Shown piece by piece: positions 44,471-53,905 of a stretch of 62,678 bases of DNA; within the stretch, counting starts at the first letter, position 1, and each line of letters begins with the position of its first letter. Source of the stretch: Xanthobacteraceae bacterium (GTDB taxonomy: Bacteria > Pseudomonadota > Alphaproteobacteria > Rhizobiales > Xanthobacteraceae); NCBI GenBank assembly GCA_030041005.1, contig JASHOR010000114.1:1-62678 (forward strand). The letters run 5' to 3'. The notes under the pieces are model-generated. The model searched no databases. It was not told the DNA's origin and saw nothing but the letters and a program-made list of their open reading frames with translations. The position numbers and the translations under genes were made by a program.

Positions 44471-45645
44471 TAGCCTTTGAGCCAAACGCCGATCCGTTCG
44501 ACCGCCTCACGGATATCCGGCGCGGAGCCCGCGTAACACAGGCGGACGAAATTGCTGCCGCGCAGCGGGTCGAAATCGATGCCGGGAGTGACGGCCACGC
44601 CCGCCTGCTCGAGCATTCGCTTGGCGAAATCGTGACTGTCGGCCGAGAAACGCGACACGTCGGCATAGAGATAGAATGCGCCGTCGGCGGGCAGACAAGA
44701 ATCGAGTCCGACCGCGGGCAGGCTCTCAAGCAGAAAGCGCCGGTTCTCCTGATAACCCCGTTTGATCGCGTCCAGCTCGGCACGGCCGTCGAAAGCCTCC
44801 TGCGCGGCGATCTGCGACAGTGCGGGCACGGAGATGGCCAGATTCTGCTGCAGCCGTTCGACCGCCCGCACCAGTGGCGTCGGCACCACCATCCAGCCGA
44901 TCCGCCAGCCCGTCATGCAGAAATATTTGGAGAATGAGTTGATGATGATCGCATCCGAGGTCAGCCGCGCGGCGGTCTCCGCCGCGAAAGCGTGATCGAG
45001 GCCGTGATAAATCTCATCGGATATGATGGCGATGCCGGCATCCTCTGCACAGCGAACGACATCGGCGAGCGCCGATGCGCTCATCATCGTGCCGCTTGGA
45101 TTGGCCGGCGATGCCAGGACGACACCCCGCAGCGGCCGGATCCGGTGTTGGGCGAGAAGGCTCTCGCCGGTGATGGCCCAGCGAGTCTCGGCGCTCGTCT
45201 CTATGCCGACCGCTTCGCAACCGAGCGCGCTCAGTATGTGGCGATAGGGCGGATAGCCGGGAAGCGCCACGGCAACCCGGTCGCCCGCTTCGAACGCCGC
45301 CAGGAAGGCCAGGATGAAGCCGGCCGAAGAACCGGTCGTGACCGCGATCCGCTCGGCGTCCAGATCGAGGCCGTGCCACTCGCGATAAGCGCGCGCGATG
45401 CGGCGGCGCAGCGACGGCATGCCGAGCGTCTCGGTATAGCCGATCGTGGCGTCGGACAGCGCCGCTCGCGCCGCAGCGATGGCGCATGCCGGGGCCCCTG
45501 CCGCCGGCTGTCCGACTTCCATATGGATGATGCGGCGGCCCTGCGCTTCGAGCCGGGCGGCGGCCGACATCACATCCATCACCATGAACGGCGGCACGCC
45601 GCTGCGCGCGGAAGGTCGTATGAGGCGCTTCGCCTTGTCGAGCAT
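44470..45645 (-). CDS. Pyridoxal-phosphate-dependent aminotransferase, class I/II
   Basis: A 391-residue fold-type I aminotransferase. The PLP Lys is in NSFSKYFCMTGWRIGW, the substrate Arg near NFVRLCYAGS, and the Asp/Tyr of the cofactor site in ISDEIYHGLDH. It looks like an aspartate-, alanine- or valine-type transaminase; the substrate cannot be told. The stop codon touches the end of a type C repeat. Confidence 0.93.
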   Translation of the reverse strand: MLDKAKRLIRPSARSGVPPFMVMDVMSAAARLEAQGRRIIHMEVGQPAAGAPACAIAAARAALSDATIGYTETLGMPSLRRRIARAYREWHGLDLDAERIAVTTGSSAGFILAFLAAFEAGDRVAVALPGYPPYRHILSALGCEAVGIETSAETRWAITGESLLAQHRIRPLRGVVLASPANPSGTMMSASALADVVRCAEDAGIAIISDEIYHGLDHAFAAETAARLTSDAIIINSFSKYFCMTGWRIGWMVVPTPLVRAVERLQQNLAISVPALSQIAAQEAFDGRAELDAIKRGYQENRRFLLESLPAVGLDSCLPADGAFYLYADVSRFSADSHDFAKRMLEQAGVAVTPGIDFDPLRGSNFVRLCYAGSAPDIREAVERIGVWLKG

Positions 45646-45993
45646 CCCTTAGCCCTTCACATCCTGGTCAGCCATTGCATCCGCCAGCTCAAGCGCCGCC
45701 GTGCTGCCGTATTCGCCGGGTTTCGTCACGCCGCGTCGTCGCGGCGAATGAATCGGCATTGTGTTGACCGTGACGCGCCTCGTCCATAGCCTGGGTTTGA
45801 GCCGAGGGGGATCCCATTTGCCCCAGATCACGTTGAGCAGACCTCGTAGCAAGCCACCGCTGGCGAGGCCAGGGTCGGCCGCAGTGACCGCCCCGCCGCG
45901 GTGGACGCCATCCCATCGGCAGGTATTCCGGGGGCGGCGGTCGGCAAAAACGCGCTTGCTATTGGGCCGATGAAAGCAAAAAGGACAGATCCT
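45646..45993. other. Intergenic region upstream of the DsbA-family gene
   Basis: These 348 nt separate the aminotransferase start from the DsbA-family gene, transcribed divergently. The region contains short ORFs without ribosome sites or recognisable sequence. No hairpin or repeat stands out. It must contain the two divergent promoters. Confidence 0.5.
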
Positions 45994-46746
45994 ATGACTT
46001 TGATTTCGCGCGCAATCATTCCGCTTGCGGCCGCATTTCTGCTGGCGATGCCGGCAGCGGCCTCGGCGCAGTCGTTCTCGACCGACCAGCGCCACGAGAT
46101 CGAAAGCATCGTGAAGAATTATCTGATGGCGCACCCCGAGATGCTGCAGGACATGCAGGCCGAACTCGACAGGCGTCAGCAGGAGGCTGAAGCCGCCAAG
46201 GCGCGCACGACCATCAAGAGCGACAGCGCCTCGATCTTCGATTCCCCGCACGATGTCGTGCTCGGAAACCCCAACGGCAAGGTCACGATGGTCGAGTTCT
46301 TCGACTACAACTGCCCGCATTGCAAGGATGCCGTCTCCGACATGCTCGACTTGCTGAAGAACGATCACAACCTGAAATTCGTTCTCAAGGAATTCCCCAT
46401 CTTGACCGAGGGATCGGTCGAGGCCTCTCACGTCGCGATTGCGGTGCGCATGCAGGATCCGACCGGCGCGAAGTACCTTGCCTTCCATAAGGAGCTGTTC
46501 AGCAGCCGTGGCCTCGTTGATGAGGCGCGCGCGCTCGCCGCCGCCAAGGATGTCGGGTGCGACATGGCGCAAATCGAGAAGGATATGAACTCAAACGAGG
46601 TGAAGGTCACGCTGGCCGACAACATGAAGCTGGCCGACGCCCTCGGCGTCAACGGCACGCCGAGCTACGTGATCGGCGACCAGGTGCTGGTCGGCGCCGT
46701 CGGTTACAAGGAACTGAGCGAGAAGCTGGCGGCCTTGCAGAAATAG
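45994..46746 (+). CDS. DsbA-family thiol:disulfide protein
   Basis: A 250-residue exported thioredoxin-fold protein. The signal peptide (AIIPLAAAFLLAMPAAASAQ) is followed by a helical, Gln/Glu-rich N-terminal segment (residues 29-72, as in ScsC/Com1-type proteins that oligomerise) and a DsbA-like domain with Cys107-Pro-His-Cys110 (DYNCPHCKDAV) and the cis-Pro loop VNGTPSYVIGD. It would make or isomerise disulfides in the periplasm. The start at 45994 has AAGGA 8 nt upstream; ATG at 45970 is the alternative. Confidence 0.92.
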   Translation: MTLISRAIIPLAAAFLLAMPAAASAQSFSTDQRHEIESIVKNYLMAHPEMLQDMQAELDRRQQEAEAAKARTTIKSDSASIFDSPHDVVLGNPNGKVTMVEFFDYNCPHCKDAVSDMLDLLKNDHNLKFVLKEFPILTEGSVEASHVAIAVRMQDPTGAKYLAFHKELFSSRGLVDEARALAAAKDVGCDMAQIEKDMNSNEVKVTLADNMKLADALGVNGTPSYVIGDQVLVGAVGYKELSEKLAALQK

Positions 46747-46970
46747 CGGCGCTGCGGCGCTCGCGCGGCTCTCACGGCCCCGCGGTCGCGCCACGGCCGG
46801 CGGCAACCGCAGGCAGGCGCTTCGCCCACCCGCTCGGCAGCCGCGGCCGTTGCAGTCCGGCCCATCGGAGTCGATGACGTGACTTCCCCTCGGCGAGGAC
46901 GTTACCTATAACGGGCGCGGCGGCGCGCTCATTGGCTGCAGCGCCGATTCGGAGCCGGGTCAGCGCGCAG

Positions 46971-47420
46971 ATGTCCAATACCGTTTACGTCGTCAACGGA
47001 CCCAACCTCAATTTGCTGGGTACCCGCGAGCCGGAGCTTTACGGCCGCGCGACGCTGGCCGATGTCGAGAAGCTGTGCCGGGCGACCGCGCAACGGTTCG
47101 GGCTCACCGTGCAGTTTCACCAATCGAACCATGAAGGCGAGATCATCGACTGGATCCATCAAGCGCGCGCCGAGGGCGCGGCTGGGCTCATCATCAACCC
47201 GGCCGGATACACGACCACCTCGGTTGCCATTCTGGACGCCTTGCAGGCGCTGGAAGCGCCGGTCGTCGAGGTGCATATCACCAACATTCATGCACGCGAG
47301 CAATTTCGCCGCCATTCCTATATATCGCGCGTCGCTCGCGCGGTGGTATGCGGGTTCGGCATCGAGGGCTACGCGCTTGCCGTCACCGGCGTAGCCACCA
47401 TGATCGGCGCCAAGGAGTGA
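46971..47420 (+). CDS. aroQ: Type II 3-dehydroquinate dehydratase
   Basis: Catalyses dehydration of 3-dehydroquinate to 3-dehydroshikimate in the shikimate pathway. The 149-residue product has the N-terminal [17 protein letters not shown] (substrate Asn, flexible-loop Arg and Tyr), the [16 protein letters not shown] segment, and [20 protein letters not shown]. In the usual NPGAYTHTS motif the His is Thr here, which seems to be a lineage feature. It starts the aroQ-accB-accC operon: accB begins 2 nt after its stop. Confidence 0.95.
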   Translation: MSNTVYVVNGPNLNLLGTREPELYGRATLADVEKLCRATAQRFGLTVQFHQSNHEGEIIDWIHQARAEGAAGLIINPAGYTTTSVAILDALQALEAPVVEVHITNIHAREQFRRHSYISRVARAVVCGFGIEGYALAVTGVATMIGAKE

Positions 47421-47422
47421 TC

Positions 47423-47905
47423 GTGGCGCGCCAGCCGGGACGCTCGCCAATGCCCAAGGGCACGCCAAAGACGGCCGCCGATCACGACACCATTCGCGAG
47501 TTGGCGAAGCTGCTCGATGAGACCGGACTGACCGAGATCGCCATCGAGCGGGACGGCGTAGCGATTCGCGTTGCCCGCAATCCGGTCGCCGCGCGGGGAA
47601 GGCCGGCCGAGCTGCCGGTCGCGGCGCCTGCGGCGCCCGTTGCTGCGGCGGCGCTCGATCCGAAGCAGCATCCGGGACTCGTCGCCTCGCCGATGGTCGG
47701 CACCATCTATCGCGCCCCGGAACCCGGCGCGCGGCCGTTCGTGGACGTCGGCAGCCAGGTCAAGGCCGGAGATACGCTGATCATCGTCGAAGCGATGAAA
47801 ACGATGAACCAGATACCGGCGCCCCGCTCCGGCACCGTGATCCAGATTCTGGTGGAAGACGGGCAGCCGGTGGAATACGGCGAGCCGCTGATGATCATCG
47901 AGTAG
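47423..47905 (+). CDS. accB: Biotin carboxyl carrier protein of acetyl-CoA carboxylase
   Basis: Carries biotin for acetyl-CoA carboxylase. The 160-residue product has a helical N-terminal region, an Ala/Pro linker and the biotinyl domain with Lys126 in [11 protein letters not shown]. The start is taken as GTG at 47423: AAGGAG lies 5 nt upstream, and the resulting N-terminus (MARQPG) resembles orthologues. ATG at 47450 would lack a good ribosome site. It is coupled to aroQ and followed by accC after 105 nt. Confidence 0.95.
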   Translation: MARQPGRSPMPKGTPKTAADHDTIRELAKLLDETGLTEIAIERDGVAIRVARNPVAARGRPAELPVAAPAAPVAAAALDPKQHPGLVASPMVGTIYRAPEPGARPFVDVGSQVKAGDTLIIVEAMKTMNQIPAPRSGTVIQILVEDGQPVEYGEPLMIIE

Positions 47906-48010
47906 GCGGAATGCCGTTGGCGCGTAGGAAATGGCGGGCGGGCTGATGGCGAAAATGTCCTTCTTCTGTTCTTCGTTCGTCGTTCGCCATTCGCAGCGCC
48001 GGGCCGATCG

Positions 48011-49363
48011 ATGTTCGACAAAATCCTGATCGCTAACCGTGGCGAGATTGCACTGCGTGTGCTGCGCGCCTGCAAGGAACTCGGCGTCGCCACTGTTGCC
48101 GTGCATTCGACTGCGGACGAAGATGCCATGCACGTACGCTTGGCCGACGAGAGCGTCTGCATCGGTCCGCCGCCGGCCAAGGACAGCTACCTCAACATTC
48201 CCGCCATACTGACCGCCTGCGAGATCACCGGCGCCGATGCCGTGCATCCCGGCTACGGATTCCTGTCGGAGAACGCACGCTTTGCGGAAATTCTCGCCGA
48301 GCACAACGTGCACTTCATCGGCCCGCGGCCCGAGCACATCCGCCTGATGGGCGACAAGATCGCCGCCAAACGCGCCGCCAAGAAGCTCGGCCTGCCGACC
48401 GTGCCAGGCTCGGATGACGCGGTCGGCGGCGACGAGGAGGCGGGCCGGCTGGCCGGCGAGATCGGCTTTCCGGTCATGGTCAAGGCAGCGGCAGGCGGCG
48501 GCGGGCGCGGCATGAAAGTCGTCCGCGCCGCCACCGAGCTGCGTCCGGCGCTGGCGACCGCGCGCGCCGAAGCAAAGGCCGCATTCGGCGACGACACCGT
48601 CTACCTGGAGAAGTATTTCGAACGGCCGCGCCACATCGAGATCCAGGTGCTCGGCGACGGCAACGGCTCTGCCATCCATCTCGGCGAGCGCGACTGTTCG
48701 CTGCAACGGCGGCATCAGAAAGTGTGGGAGGAAGGCCCCTCCCCCGCGCTCAACACGGCGATGCGCGACAAGATCGGTGAGCGGGTCGCCGCGGCGATGC
48801 GCGAAATCAAATATCTCGGGGTCGGAACCGTCGAGTTCCTTTATGACGACGGCGGATTTCATTTCATCGAGATGAATACGCGCATTCAGGTGGAGCATCC
48901 GGTGACCGAAATGATCACCGACATCGACCTTGTCCTCGAACAGATCCGGGTCGCCGCCGGCAACGAACTTCCGCTCCAACAGGACAGCGTGAAATTTCAC
49001 GGCCACGCCATCGAGTGCCGCGTCAATGCGGAGAACGCGGTCTCATTTCGTCCCTCTCCGGGCAAGATCGTCCATTATCATCCTCCCGGTGGCCTCGGGG
49101 TGCGGGTCGACTCAGCCGTCTACCACGGCTACGCCATCCCCCCGTATTACGATTCACTGGTCGGCAAGCTGATCGTTCACGGCAAGACGCGGGCCGAATG
49201 CCTGATGCGGCTAAAACGCGCGCTGGACGAATTCGTGGTCGACGGCATCGAGACCACCCTGCCGCTGTTCCGCGCGCTCGTGCAGGAGAAGGACATCATC
49301 GACGGCGATTATCACATCCACTGGCTCGAAGAATTTCTCACCCGAGGCGCAGTGGAACCGTAG
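48011..49363 (+). CDS. accC: Acetyl-CoA carboxylase biotin carboxylase subunit
   Basis: ATP-dependent carboxylation of biotin on AccB, the first step of fatty acid synthesis. The 450-residue product shows FDKILIANRGEIALRVLRAC, the GGGGRGMKVV phosphate loop, ERDCSLQRRHQKVWEEGP and the EMNTRIQVEHPVTEMITDID metal and bicarbonate site. Length and motifs match AccC. It ends 9 nt before the stop of the convergent response regulator. Confidence 0.97.
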   Translation: MFDKILIANRGEIALRVLRACKELGVATVAVHSTADEDAMHVRLADESVCIGPPPAKDSYLNIPAILTACEITGADAVHPGYGFLSENARFAEILAEHNVHFIGPRPEHIRLMGDKIAAKRAAKKLGLPTVPGSDDAVGGDEEAGRLAGEIGFPVMVKAAAGGGGRGMKVVRAATELRPALATARAEAKAAFGDDTVYLEKYFERPRHIEIQVLGDGNGSAIHLGERDCSLQRRHQKVWEEGPSPALNTAMRDKIGERVAAAMREIKYLGVGTVEFLYDDGGFHFIEMNTRIQVEHPVTEMITDIDLVLEQIRVAAGNELPLQQDSVKFHGHAIECRVNAENAVSFRPSPGKIVHYHPPGGLGVRVDSAVYHGYAIPPYYDSLVGKLIVHGKTRAECLMRLKRALDEFVVDGIETTLPLFRALVQEKDIIDGDYHIHWLEEFLTRGAVEP

Positions 49364-49372
49364 GCGAAGCCG

Positions 49373-49795
49373 TCACAGCAGTAAGGCCGCGGCCTCCGAT
49401 CGCACGGCGCCGGCGATGATCCTGACGACCGATTCCGGTTCATAGGGCTTCGGCAGAAGCACACCGCCCGGCACGCGCGCTTCTGCCGAAAGCATGCCGA
49501 CCAGGGCGGACGCGTAGATGACACACAGGTCGGGCTGCAGCTCGCGGGCGCGGCGCGCCAGTGTGACCCCGTCCATCGTGCCTGGAAGATTGATGTCGGT
49601 GAACAGCACATCCACCCGCCCCGCAGCGAGCTGCCGCAGCGCATCGGCGGCGTTGCCCGCGGTCCGCACGACAAACCCCTGCTCGGTCAGACAATCCGCC
49701 GCCCATTCAGCGATCAGAATCTCGTCCTCGACCAGCAAAATGCAAATCCCGGTCATTTCACCGAGTTCCATGGCCCAGCCATCCTTTGTCCCCAT
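49373..49795 (-). CDS. Single-domain response regulator
   Basis: A 140-residue receiver-only protein: acidic pair in LLVEDEILIAEWAAD, phospho-acceptor Asp in VLFTDINLPGTMDGVTLA and the conserved Lys in LLPKPYEPESVV. It has no output domain, so it would act through protein contacts or as a phosphate shuttle, as often beside hybrid kinases. No kinase is adjacent. An alternative start is at 49771, which would give a more usual N-terminus. Confidence 0.9.
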   Translation of the reverse strand: MGTKDGWAMELGEMTGICILLVEDEILIAEWAADCLTEQGFVVRTAGNAADALRQLAAGRVDVLFTDINLPGTMDGVTLARRARELQPDLCVIYASALVGMLSAEARVPGGVLLPKPYEPESVVRIIAGAVRSEAAALLL

Positions 49796-50014
49796 GAACG
49801 GGAAACCTGCTGGGCGCTCTTGCGTTCAAGACGATTAAAATCTTCGACGAAATACGGTTTGCGAGCCGTTAACTTCGGACGGCGTGAAACAAATATCCAG
49901 CGCGTGCGGCGGCGCGCGGTAACTCCAGGCGGAGTCAGACAAGATAACCCGCGCAAGGAACGAACGATGGCGGACCACTTGCGGCGCGCGCCCGCAGCCG
50001 GCTAAACGGGGAGC

Positions 50015-50689
50015 ATGGCCAGTCGCGACTCCGCCCTCATCGACATTACCCCTGAGGTGCTGCTCAAGGCCTACGCCTGCGGCATCTTTCCCATGGCGGA
50101 AAGCGCCGACGATCCGGCGCTTTATTGGATAGAGCCGGAGCGGCGCGGAATTATTCCCCTCGACACTTTCCACGTGCCTGATCGGCTGGCACGCACGGTG
50201 CGTTCCGACCGCTTCATTGTGACGGTCGATCACGACTTCGACGCTGTCGTCGCCGGCTGCGCGCAGCCTGCCCCGGGACGAACGCGGACCTGGATCAACG
50301 GACGCATCCACAATCTCTACCGCAAGCTCTTCGAGCGCGGCGACTGTCATACGATCGAAGTCTATGACGGGGACCTGCTGGTTGGCGGTCTCTACGGGGT
50401 CAGCCTTGGCCGGGCGTTCTTTGGCGAGAGCATGTTCCACCGAGCGCGCGATGCGTCGAAAGTGGCTCTCGTCCACCTCGTGGCCCGGCTGAAGGCCGGC
50501 CACTACCGCCTTTTGGACACGCAGTTCGTCACCGACCATCTGCGGACGTTCGGCGCCACCGAAGTGTCGAGGCCGGCCTATCACAAACTGCTCGATGCCG
50601 CGCTCGTCGGCGAAGGCGATTTTGGCGCGCTCGCGCTCGATCGCCCGATCCCGGGCAGCATCGTGCTGACCCAAATCGCCCCGCACTGA
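50015..50689 (+). CDS. aat: Leucyl/phenylalanyl-tRNA--protein transferase
   Basis: Adds Leu or Phe from charged tRNA to proteins with N-terminal Arg or Lys, marking them for ClpAP degradation (N-degron pathway). The 224-residue product has the family features [51 protein letters not shown] and [16 protein letters not shown]. The start has GGGGAGC directly upstream. The adjacent DUF2155 and NDUFA12 genes are its usual alphaproteobacterial neighbours. Confidence 0.96.
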   Translation: MASRDSALIDITPEVLLKAYACGIFPMAESADDPALYWIEPERRGIIPLDTFHVPDRLARTVRSDRFIVTVDHDFDAVVAGCAQPAPGRTRTWINGRIHNLYRKLFERGDCHTIEVYDGDLLVGGLYGVSLGRAFFGESMFHRARDASKVALVHLVARLKAGHYRLLDTQFVTDHLRTFGATEVSRPAYHKLLDAALVGEGDFGALALDRPIPGSIVLTQIAPH

Positions 50690-50734
50690 GCGTTTGGAAC
50701 GCCGCCCGGATTGCGGCTTGACGCCCGCCTTGTC

Positions 50735-51724
50735 CTAATGCGTTGCCGGACGGCGCGGCTGCTCGGGCGCCGGGTTGGCGTCCGCCGCCGGCTCAGCCTG
50801 CGAGGTCTCGACCGGCCGCGAGCACCCCGTCAGCCACACGTCATAAATCGGGTGCTCGACGGCGTTCAGGCCGGGACTGGAGGCAAACATCCAGCCGGTG
50901 AAAATGCGTTTGATCTCGCCTTTCAGCGTGACTTCGTCGACCTCGACGAAAGCATCGGTATTTGTCGCTTCAGTCGGCGGGCGCGTATAACAGGCCCGAG
51001 GCGTCACTTGCAGCGCGCCGAACTGGACGGTCTCGCCGATGGCGGCATCAAACTTGATGGTGCGGCCGGTGATCTTGTCGAGGCCGACAAAGGTGGCCCG
51101 TTGGTTTTCGATGTGCGCGGTCGGCCGCTCCACGACCACGTCCTCGTTCGATGCGTTTTCTGCCGCTGGCGCCGGCGCACCCTGAGAATTCGCCGCCGGT
51201 GCGGCCGGGCCGGCCGGCGATGGAGCGACCACGGCGCGTTGGCCTGCCGCCGCCGGCTGCGGAGAGTTCTGCGCCGGATTTTGCGGCTCCACGGTTGCGC
51301 CGGGCGGGGGCGGAAGCGGCTGGGCCTGAATCGTCGGCTGCGGCTGTTCCGGCGCGGCGGGATAGGCCGGGGCACCCTGGCCCTGATAGGGAGGCTGGCC
51401 CTGATAGGAAGACCCGCCCTGATAAGGCGACGCGCCCGGATAGGAAGGCTGCCCTTGATAGGGTGACTGACTTGGATAGGACGACTGACTTGGGTAAGGC
51501 GACTGGGATTGTCCGGGATAGTCGGCCGGATCTTGCGGAGGCGGCGGCTGCTGCGTGAAGGAGCCGTTCGGGACATCGGCCGGAGGAACCGGCGGGTTAT
51601 TGCCGAAGATATTGCCGAATTGAGCCGCGGCCGGCCCCGCCGCGAGCATTACGCCGATCACAAGCGAGAAGGTGGCGATACGGACCATGAATGCCGCGCG
51701 CGTGGCCGTGAAAGCCTCGTTCAT
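50735..51724 (-). CDS. DUF2155 domain exported protein
   Basis: A 329-residue exported protein. After a signal peptide (IATFSLVIGVMLAAGPAAAQ) comes a roughly 150-residue Pro/Gln/Ser/Tyr-rich disordered region with repeats of YPSQS and YQGQP type, and then a DUF2155 domain near residues 195-300 (TAHIENQRATFVGLDKITGR, GEIKRIFTGWMFASSPGLNA). The family is conserved in Alphaproteobacteria beside aat, with unknown function. An alternative start is at 51688. Confidence 0.9.
   Translation of the reverse strand: MNEAFTATRAAFMVRIATFSLVIGVMLAAGPAAAQFGNIFGNNPPVPPADVPNGSFTQQPPPPQDPADYPGQSQSPYPSQSSYPSQSPYQGQPSYPGASPYQGGSSYQGQPPYQGQGAPAYPAAPEQPQPTIQAQPLPPPPGATVEPQNPAQNSPQPAAAGQRAVVAPSPAGPAAPAANSQGAPAPAAENASNEDVVVERPTAHIENQRATFVGLDKITGRTIKFDAAIGETVQFGALQVTPRACYTRPPTEATNTDAFVEVDEVTLKGEIKRIFTGWMFASSPGLNAVEHPIYDVWLTGCSRPVETSQAEPAADANPAPEQPRRPATH
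51374..51520 (-). repeat. Degenerate Tyr-Pro-Gln-rich coding repeat in the DUF2155 gene
   Basis: About eight imperfect units of 5-7 residues (YPSQS, YQGQP, YPGAS, YQGGS) in residues 69-117. The DNA shows the same motif with many synonymous changes, so this is an old, low-complexity tract. Confidence 0.7.
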
Positions 51725-51860
51725 TTCCCTGTGCCCGTCCGGTTAACAGTTCGATTGCGGCAATTCCAGGGATCGATCGCCAGAACACACGTCTCGGGGA
51801 GCCTGAGCCCATGCCCCGCCGACGATTCGCGCAAGGGAAATCCAGGCTGCTGCCGGTTGC

Positions 51861-52277
51861 CTATGACTGATTTCCCGGCGTCCACGCCTTGTAATCGCCG
51901 GTCGCCTTGGGACGGCGACCCTGCGCCAGGGTCGATCCGCTGGGACGATGGGCCGCCGCGGTCCCGGTCAGGTTCGGACGGTGCGGCTTTTCCCAGCGGT
52001 AGGACTTGGTCTTCTCCTGCGTCGGCGGCACGTCGACGGTGTGATGCAGCCAGCCGAACCAATTTGGCGGCACGGTCGACGCTTCGGCGACGCCGGAATA
52101 GATCACCCAGCGTCGCTCGATGCCGAGGGCCGGATCGATCTTGCCGCCCTTGGTGCGATAGTAGCGATTCCCGAACTCGTCCTCGCCGACGAACTCGCCG
52201 TAGAGCGCCGTCCACAACTGGGTGCCGAAAGTCTGCCTGTTCCACCAGGTGAATATGCGCAGCAGCAAGCTTTTCAT
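51861..52277 (-). CDS. NADH:ubiquinone oxidoreductase subunit NDUFA12 (B17.2)
   Basis: A 138-residue accessory complex I subunit found in mitochondria and Alphaproteobacteria. The diagnostic features are LWTALYGEFVGEDEFGNRYY, IERRWVIYSGVAEASTVPPN and WFGWLHHTVDVPPTQ. The C-terminal tail is disordered. It sits next to the DUF2155 gene, a common arrangement. It links this window to complex I although no nuo gene is present. Confidence 0.94.
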   Translation of the reverse strand: MKSLLLRIFTWWNRQTFGTQLWTALYGEFVGEDEFGNRYYRTKGGKIDPALGIERRWVIYSGVAEASTVPPNWFGWLHHTVDVPPTQEKTKSYRWEKPHRPNLTGTAAAHRPSGSTLAQGRRPKATGDYKAWTPGNQS

Positions 52278-52438
52278 CGTCCGTCGTCTGGTCTTTCAAC
52301 CTGTGCTTGGCCTGCGGATTTCGCAGCCGGATTACGAGCTACATGCCATCGTGGCGCCGGGCTGTCCAGCGTGCAATGGCGCGAACCCGCCGCAGGAGGC
52401 GCGCGTTTTCTCTTGTGTTTATCGCTATAGTTCCGGGC

Positions 52439-53572
52439 ATGCAGCCAGAACTCGTCGAGCGACTGCGTTCGTTCTTCATCGGGTTGGGTCACGCGCTTTC
52501 GTTCGCGCCGGAGCGGGTCGCCTCGGTGGCGATCCTGGTCGGCGCGGCGGTGGCGGCGTGGCTGCTTCACGCGGGGATTCGGTGGACGCTGCTCCGGCTG
52601 CTGCGCGAGCGGCATTCCTATCTGCACTCGCTCATCGAGCGGACCGGAAATCAGACGGGATTTGCGCTGTTGCTCATTGCCGTTGCGATCGCGCTGCCGG
52701 CGACGCCGCTCGCTGCCGGAACCAAGGCGCTGATCGACCAGATTCTGCTGTTGGCGGCAATCTGTCTGCTCGGCTGGATCGCGCTGTCGGCCGCGCACAT
52801 CGGCGCCAACCTCTACCTGATGCGGTTTCACACCGATCTCGCCGAGAATCTTTTGGCGCGCAAACATGTGACGCAGGTGCGCGTGCTGTTGCGCGCCCTC
52901 GATACCGTGATCGTGCTCGTCACGTTGGGATTTGTCTTGATGTCGTTCGACACGGTGCGCCAGTACGGCGTGAGCCTGTTCGCCTCCGCCGGAGTTGCCG
53001 GGGTGGTGTTCGGTCTCGCCGCCCAGCCGGTGCTGAGCAACCTGATTGCCGGCGTGCAACTCGCATTCACGCAGCCGATCCGACTCGAAGACGCCGTCAC
53101 CGTGCAGAACCAATACGGCTGGATCGAAGAGATAAACTCAACCTATGTCGTCGTGCGGCTGGAAGATCAGCGGCGGATGATCGTGCCGCTCAATTTTTTC
53201 ATCCAGCAGCCGTTCTTCAACTGGACGCGGCATGCCGCGCCGACGGTCGGTACCGTGGTGCTTTATCTCGATTATGCCGCCCCGGTCGATGTCATTCGCG
53301 CCAAGGCCGCCGAGCTTGTCGCCGATACCAAGCGGGACAATGCCCGGGTGACCAGCGTGCAAGTCACCAATGTGAGCGCCCAGACTATCGAGCTTCATAT
53401 TCAACTGAATTCCGATTCGGCGGCGACCACCGGCAATCTGGGCGCCGCTCTGCGCGAAAAGCTGATCGCCTTCCTGCAACAGCAGCATCCCGAGGCGCTG
53501 CCGCGCCAGCGCAACGAGATCATCGATCCTGCCAAGCGCGAGGGGCGCGAGCCGTCGGCGCGGACGAGCTGA
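52439..53572 (+). CDS. MscS-family mechanosensitive channel
   Basis: A 377-residue channel with about four TM segments and an MscS core: the pore-lining helix is GVSLFASAGVAGVVFGLAAQ, followed by PVLSNLIAGVQLAFTQPIRL and the beta domain (VTVQNQYGWIEEINSTYVVV). It opens on membrane tension and releases solutes under hypo-osmotic shock. The start at 52439 is the first ATG giving a membrane-compatible N-terminus; an upstream extension would be Arg-rich and unlikely. Confidence 0.92.
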   Translation: MQPELVERLRSFFIGLGHALSFAPERVASVAILVGAAVAAWLLHAGIRWTLLRLLRERHSYLHSLIERTGNQTGFALLLIAVAIALPATPLAAGTKALIDQILLLAAICLLGWIALSAAHIGANLYLMRFHTDLAENLLARKHVTQVRVLLRALDTVIVLVTLGFVLMSFDTVRQYGVSLFASAGVAGVVFGLAAQPVLSNLIAGVQLAFTQPIRLEDAVTVQNQYGWIEEINSTYVVVRLEDQRRMIVPLNFFIQQPFFNWTRHAAPTVGTVVLYLDYAAPVDVIRAKAAELVADTKRDNARVTSVQVTNVSAQTIELHIQLNSDSAATTGNLGAALREKLIAFLQQQHPEALPRQRNEIIDPAKREGREPSARTS

Positions 53573-53587
53573 GATGCGGCGGACCAC

Positions 53588-53893
53588 TCAACCTTTGACG
53601 CGAGCCGGGTCCAATAGTGCGGCGACAATTGCCGCCCATTCGGCGGCAAGGTCGCCGCCCGCCGGTTTCCGGCGCGCCTGCCGATACCAGTAGCGGGCGT
53701 TGTCGTGGTCGCCCTCCATCCGGTGCAGATAGGCGTGAACCCAGGCGCTGTCGGCGTCGTTCGCCGCCATGACGAGCTTATGCGCCTTGTCCCAATCGGG
53801 TTTTCCCGCCCACCACAACGCAGCAAGTGCAGGCGAAAGACCATCCGGCGGCATTGCATCGGTGAGCGAGCGCTTGAATGCGGCCGGCGTCAT
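53588..53893 (-). CDS. Small conserved hypothetical protein, 101 aa
   Basis: A small helical protein (LSPALAALWWAGKPDWDKAH, DADSAWVHAYLHRMEGDHDN, ARYWYRQARRKP). The aromatic helix pairs resemble half of a TPR-like fold, but I cannot assign it to a family. It lies 12 nt after the gatA stop on the same strand and could be the last gene of the gat operon. Confidence 0.75.
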   Translation of the reverse strand: MTPAAFKRSLTDAMPPDGLSPALAALWWAGKPDWDKAHKLVMAANDADSAWVHAYLHRMEGDHDNARYWYRQARRKPAGGDLAAEWAAIVAALLDPARVKG

Positions 53894-53905
53894 CGGAGCG
53901 ATCCG

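Noticed and set aside
45775-45810. A -35/-10 promoter (TTGACC then ATAGCC) before the DsbA-family gene
   Set aside because: Spacing is acceptable but the -10 match is poor and alphaproteobacterial promoters are too variable to call by eye.
47450-47905. ATG at 47450 as accB start
   Set aside because: No good ribosome site, and the GTG at 47423 has AAGGAG and matches the N-terminus of relatives.
47369-49006. 545-residue open frame on the minus strand
   Set aside because: Antisense to accB and accC, both certain. It has no ribosome site or family match.
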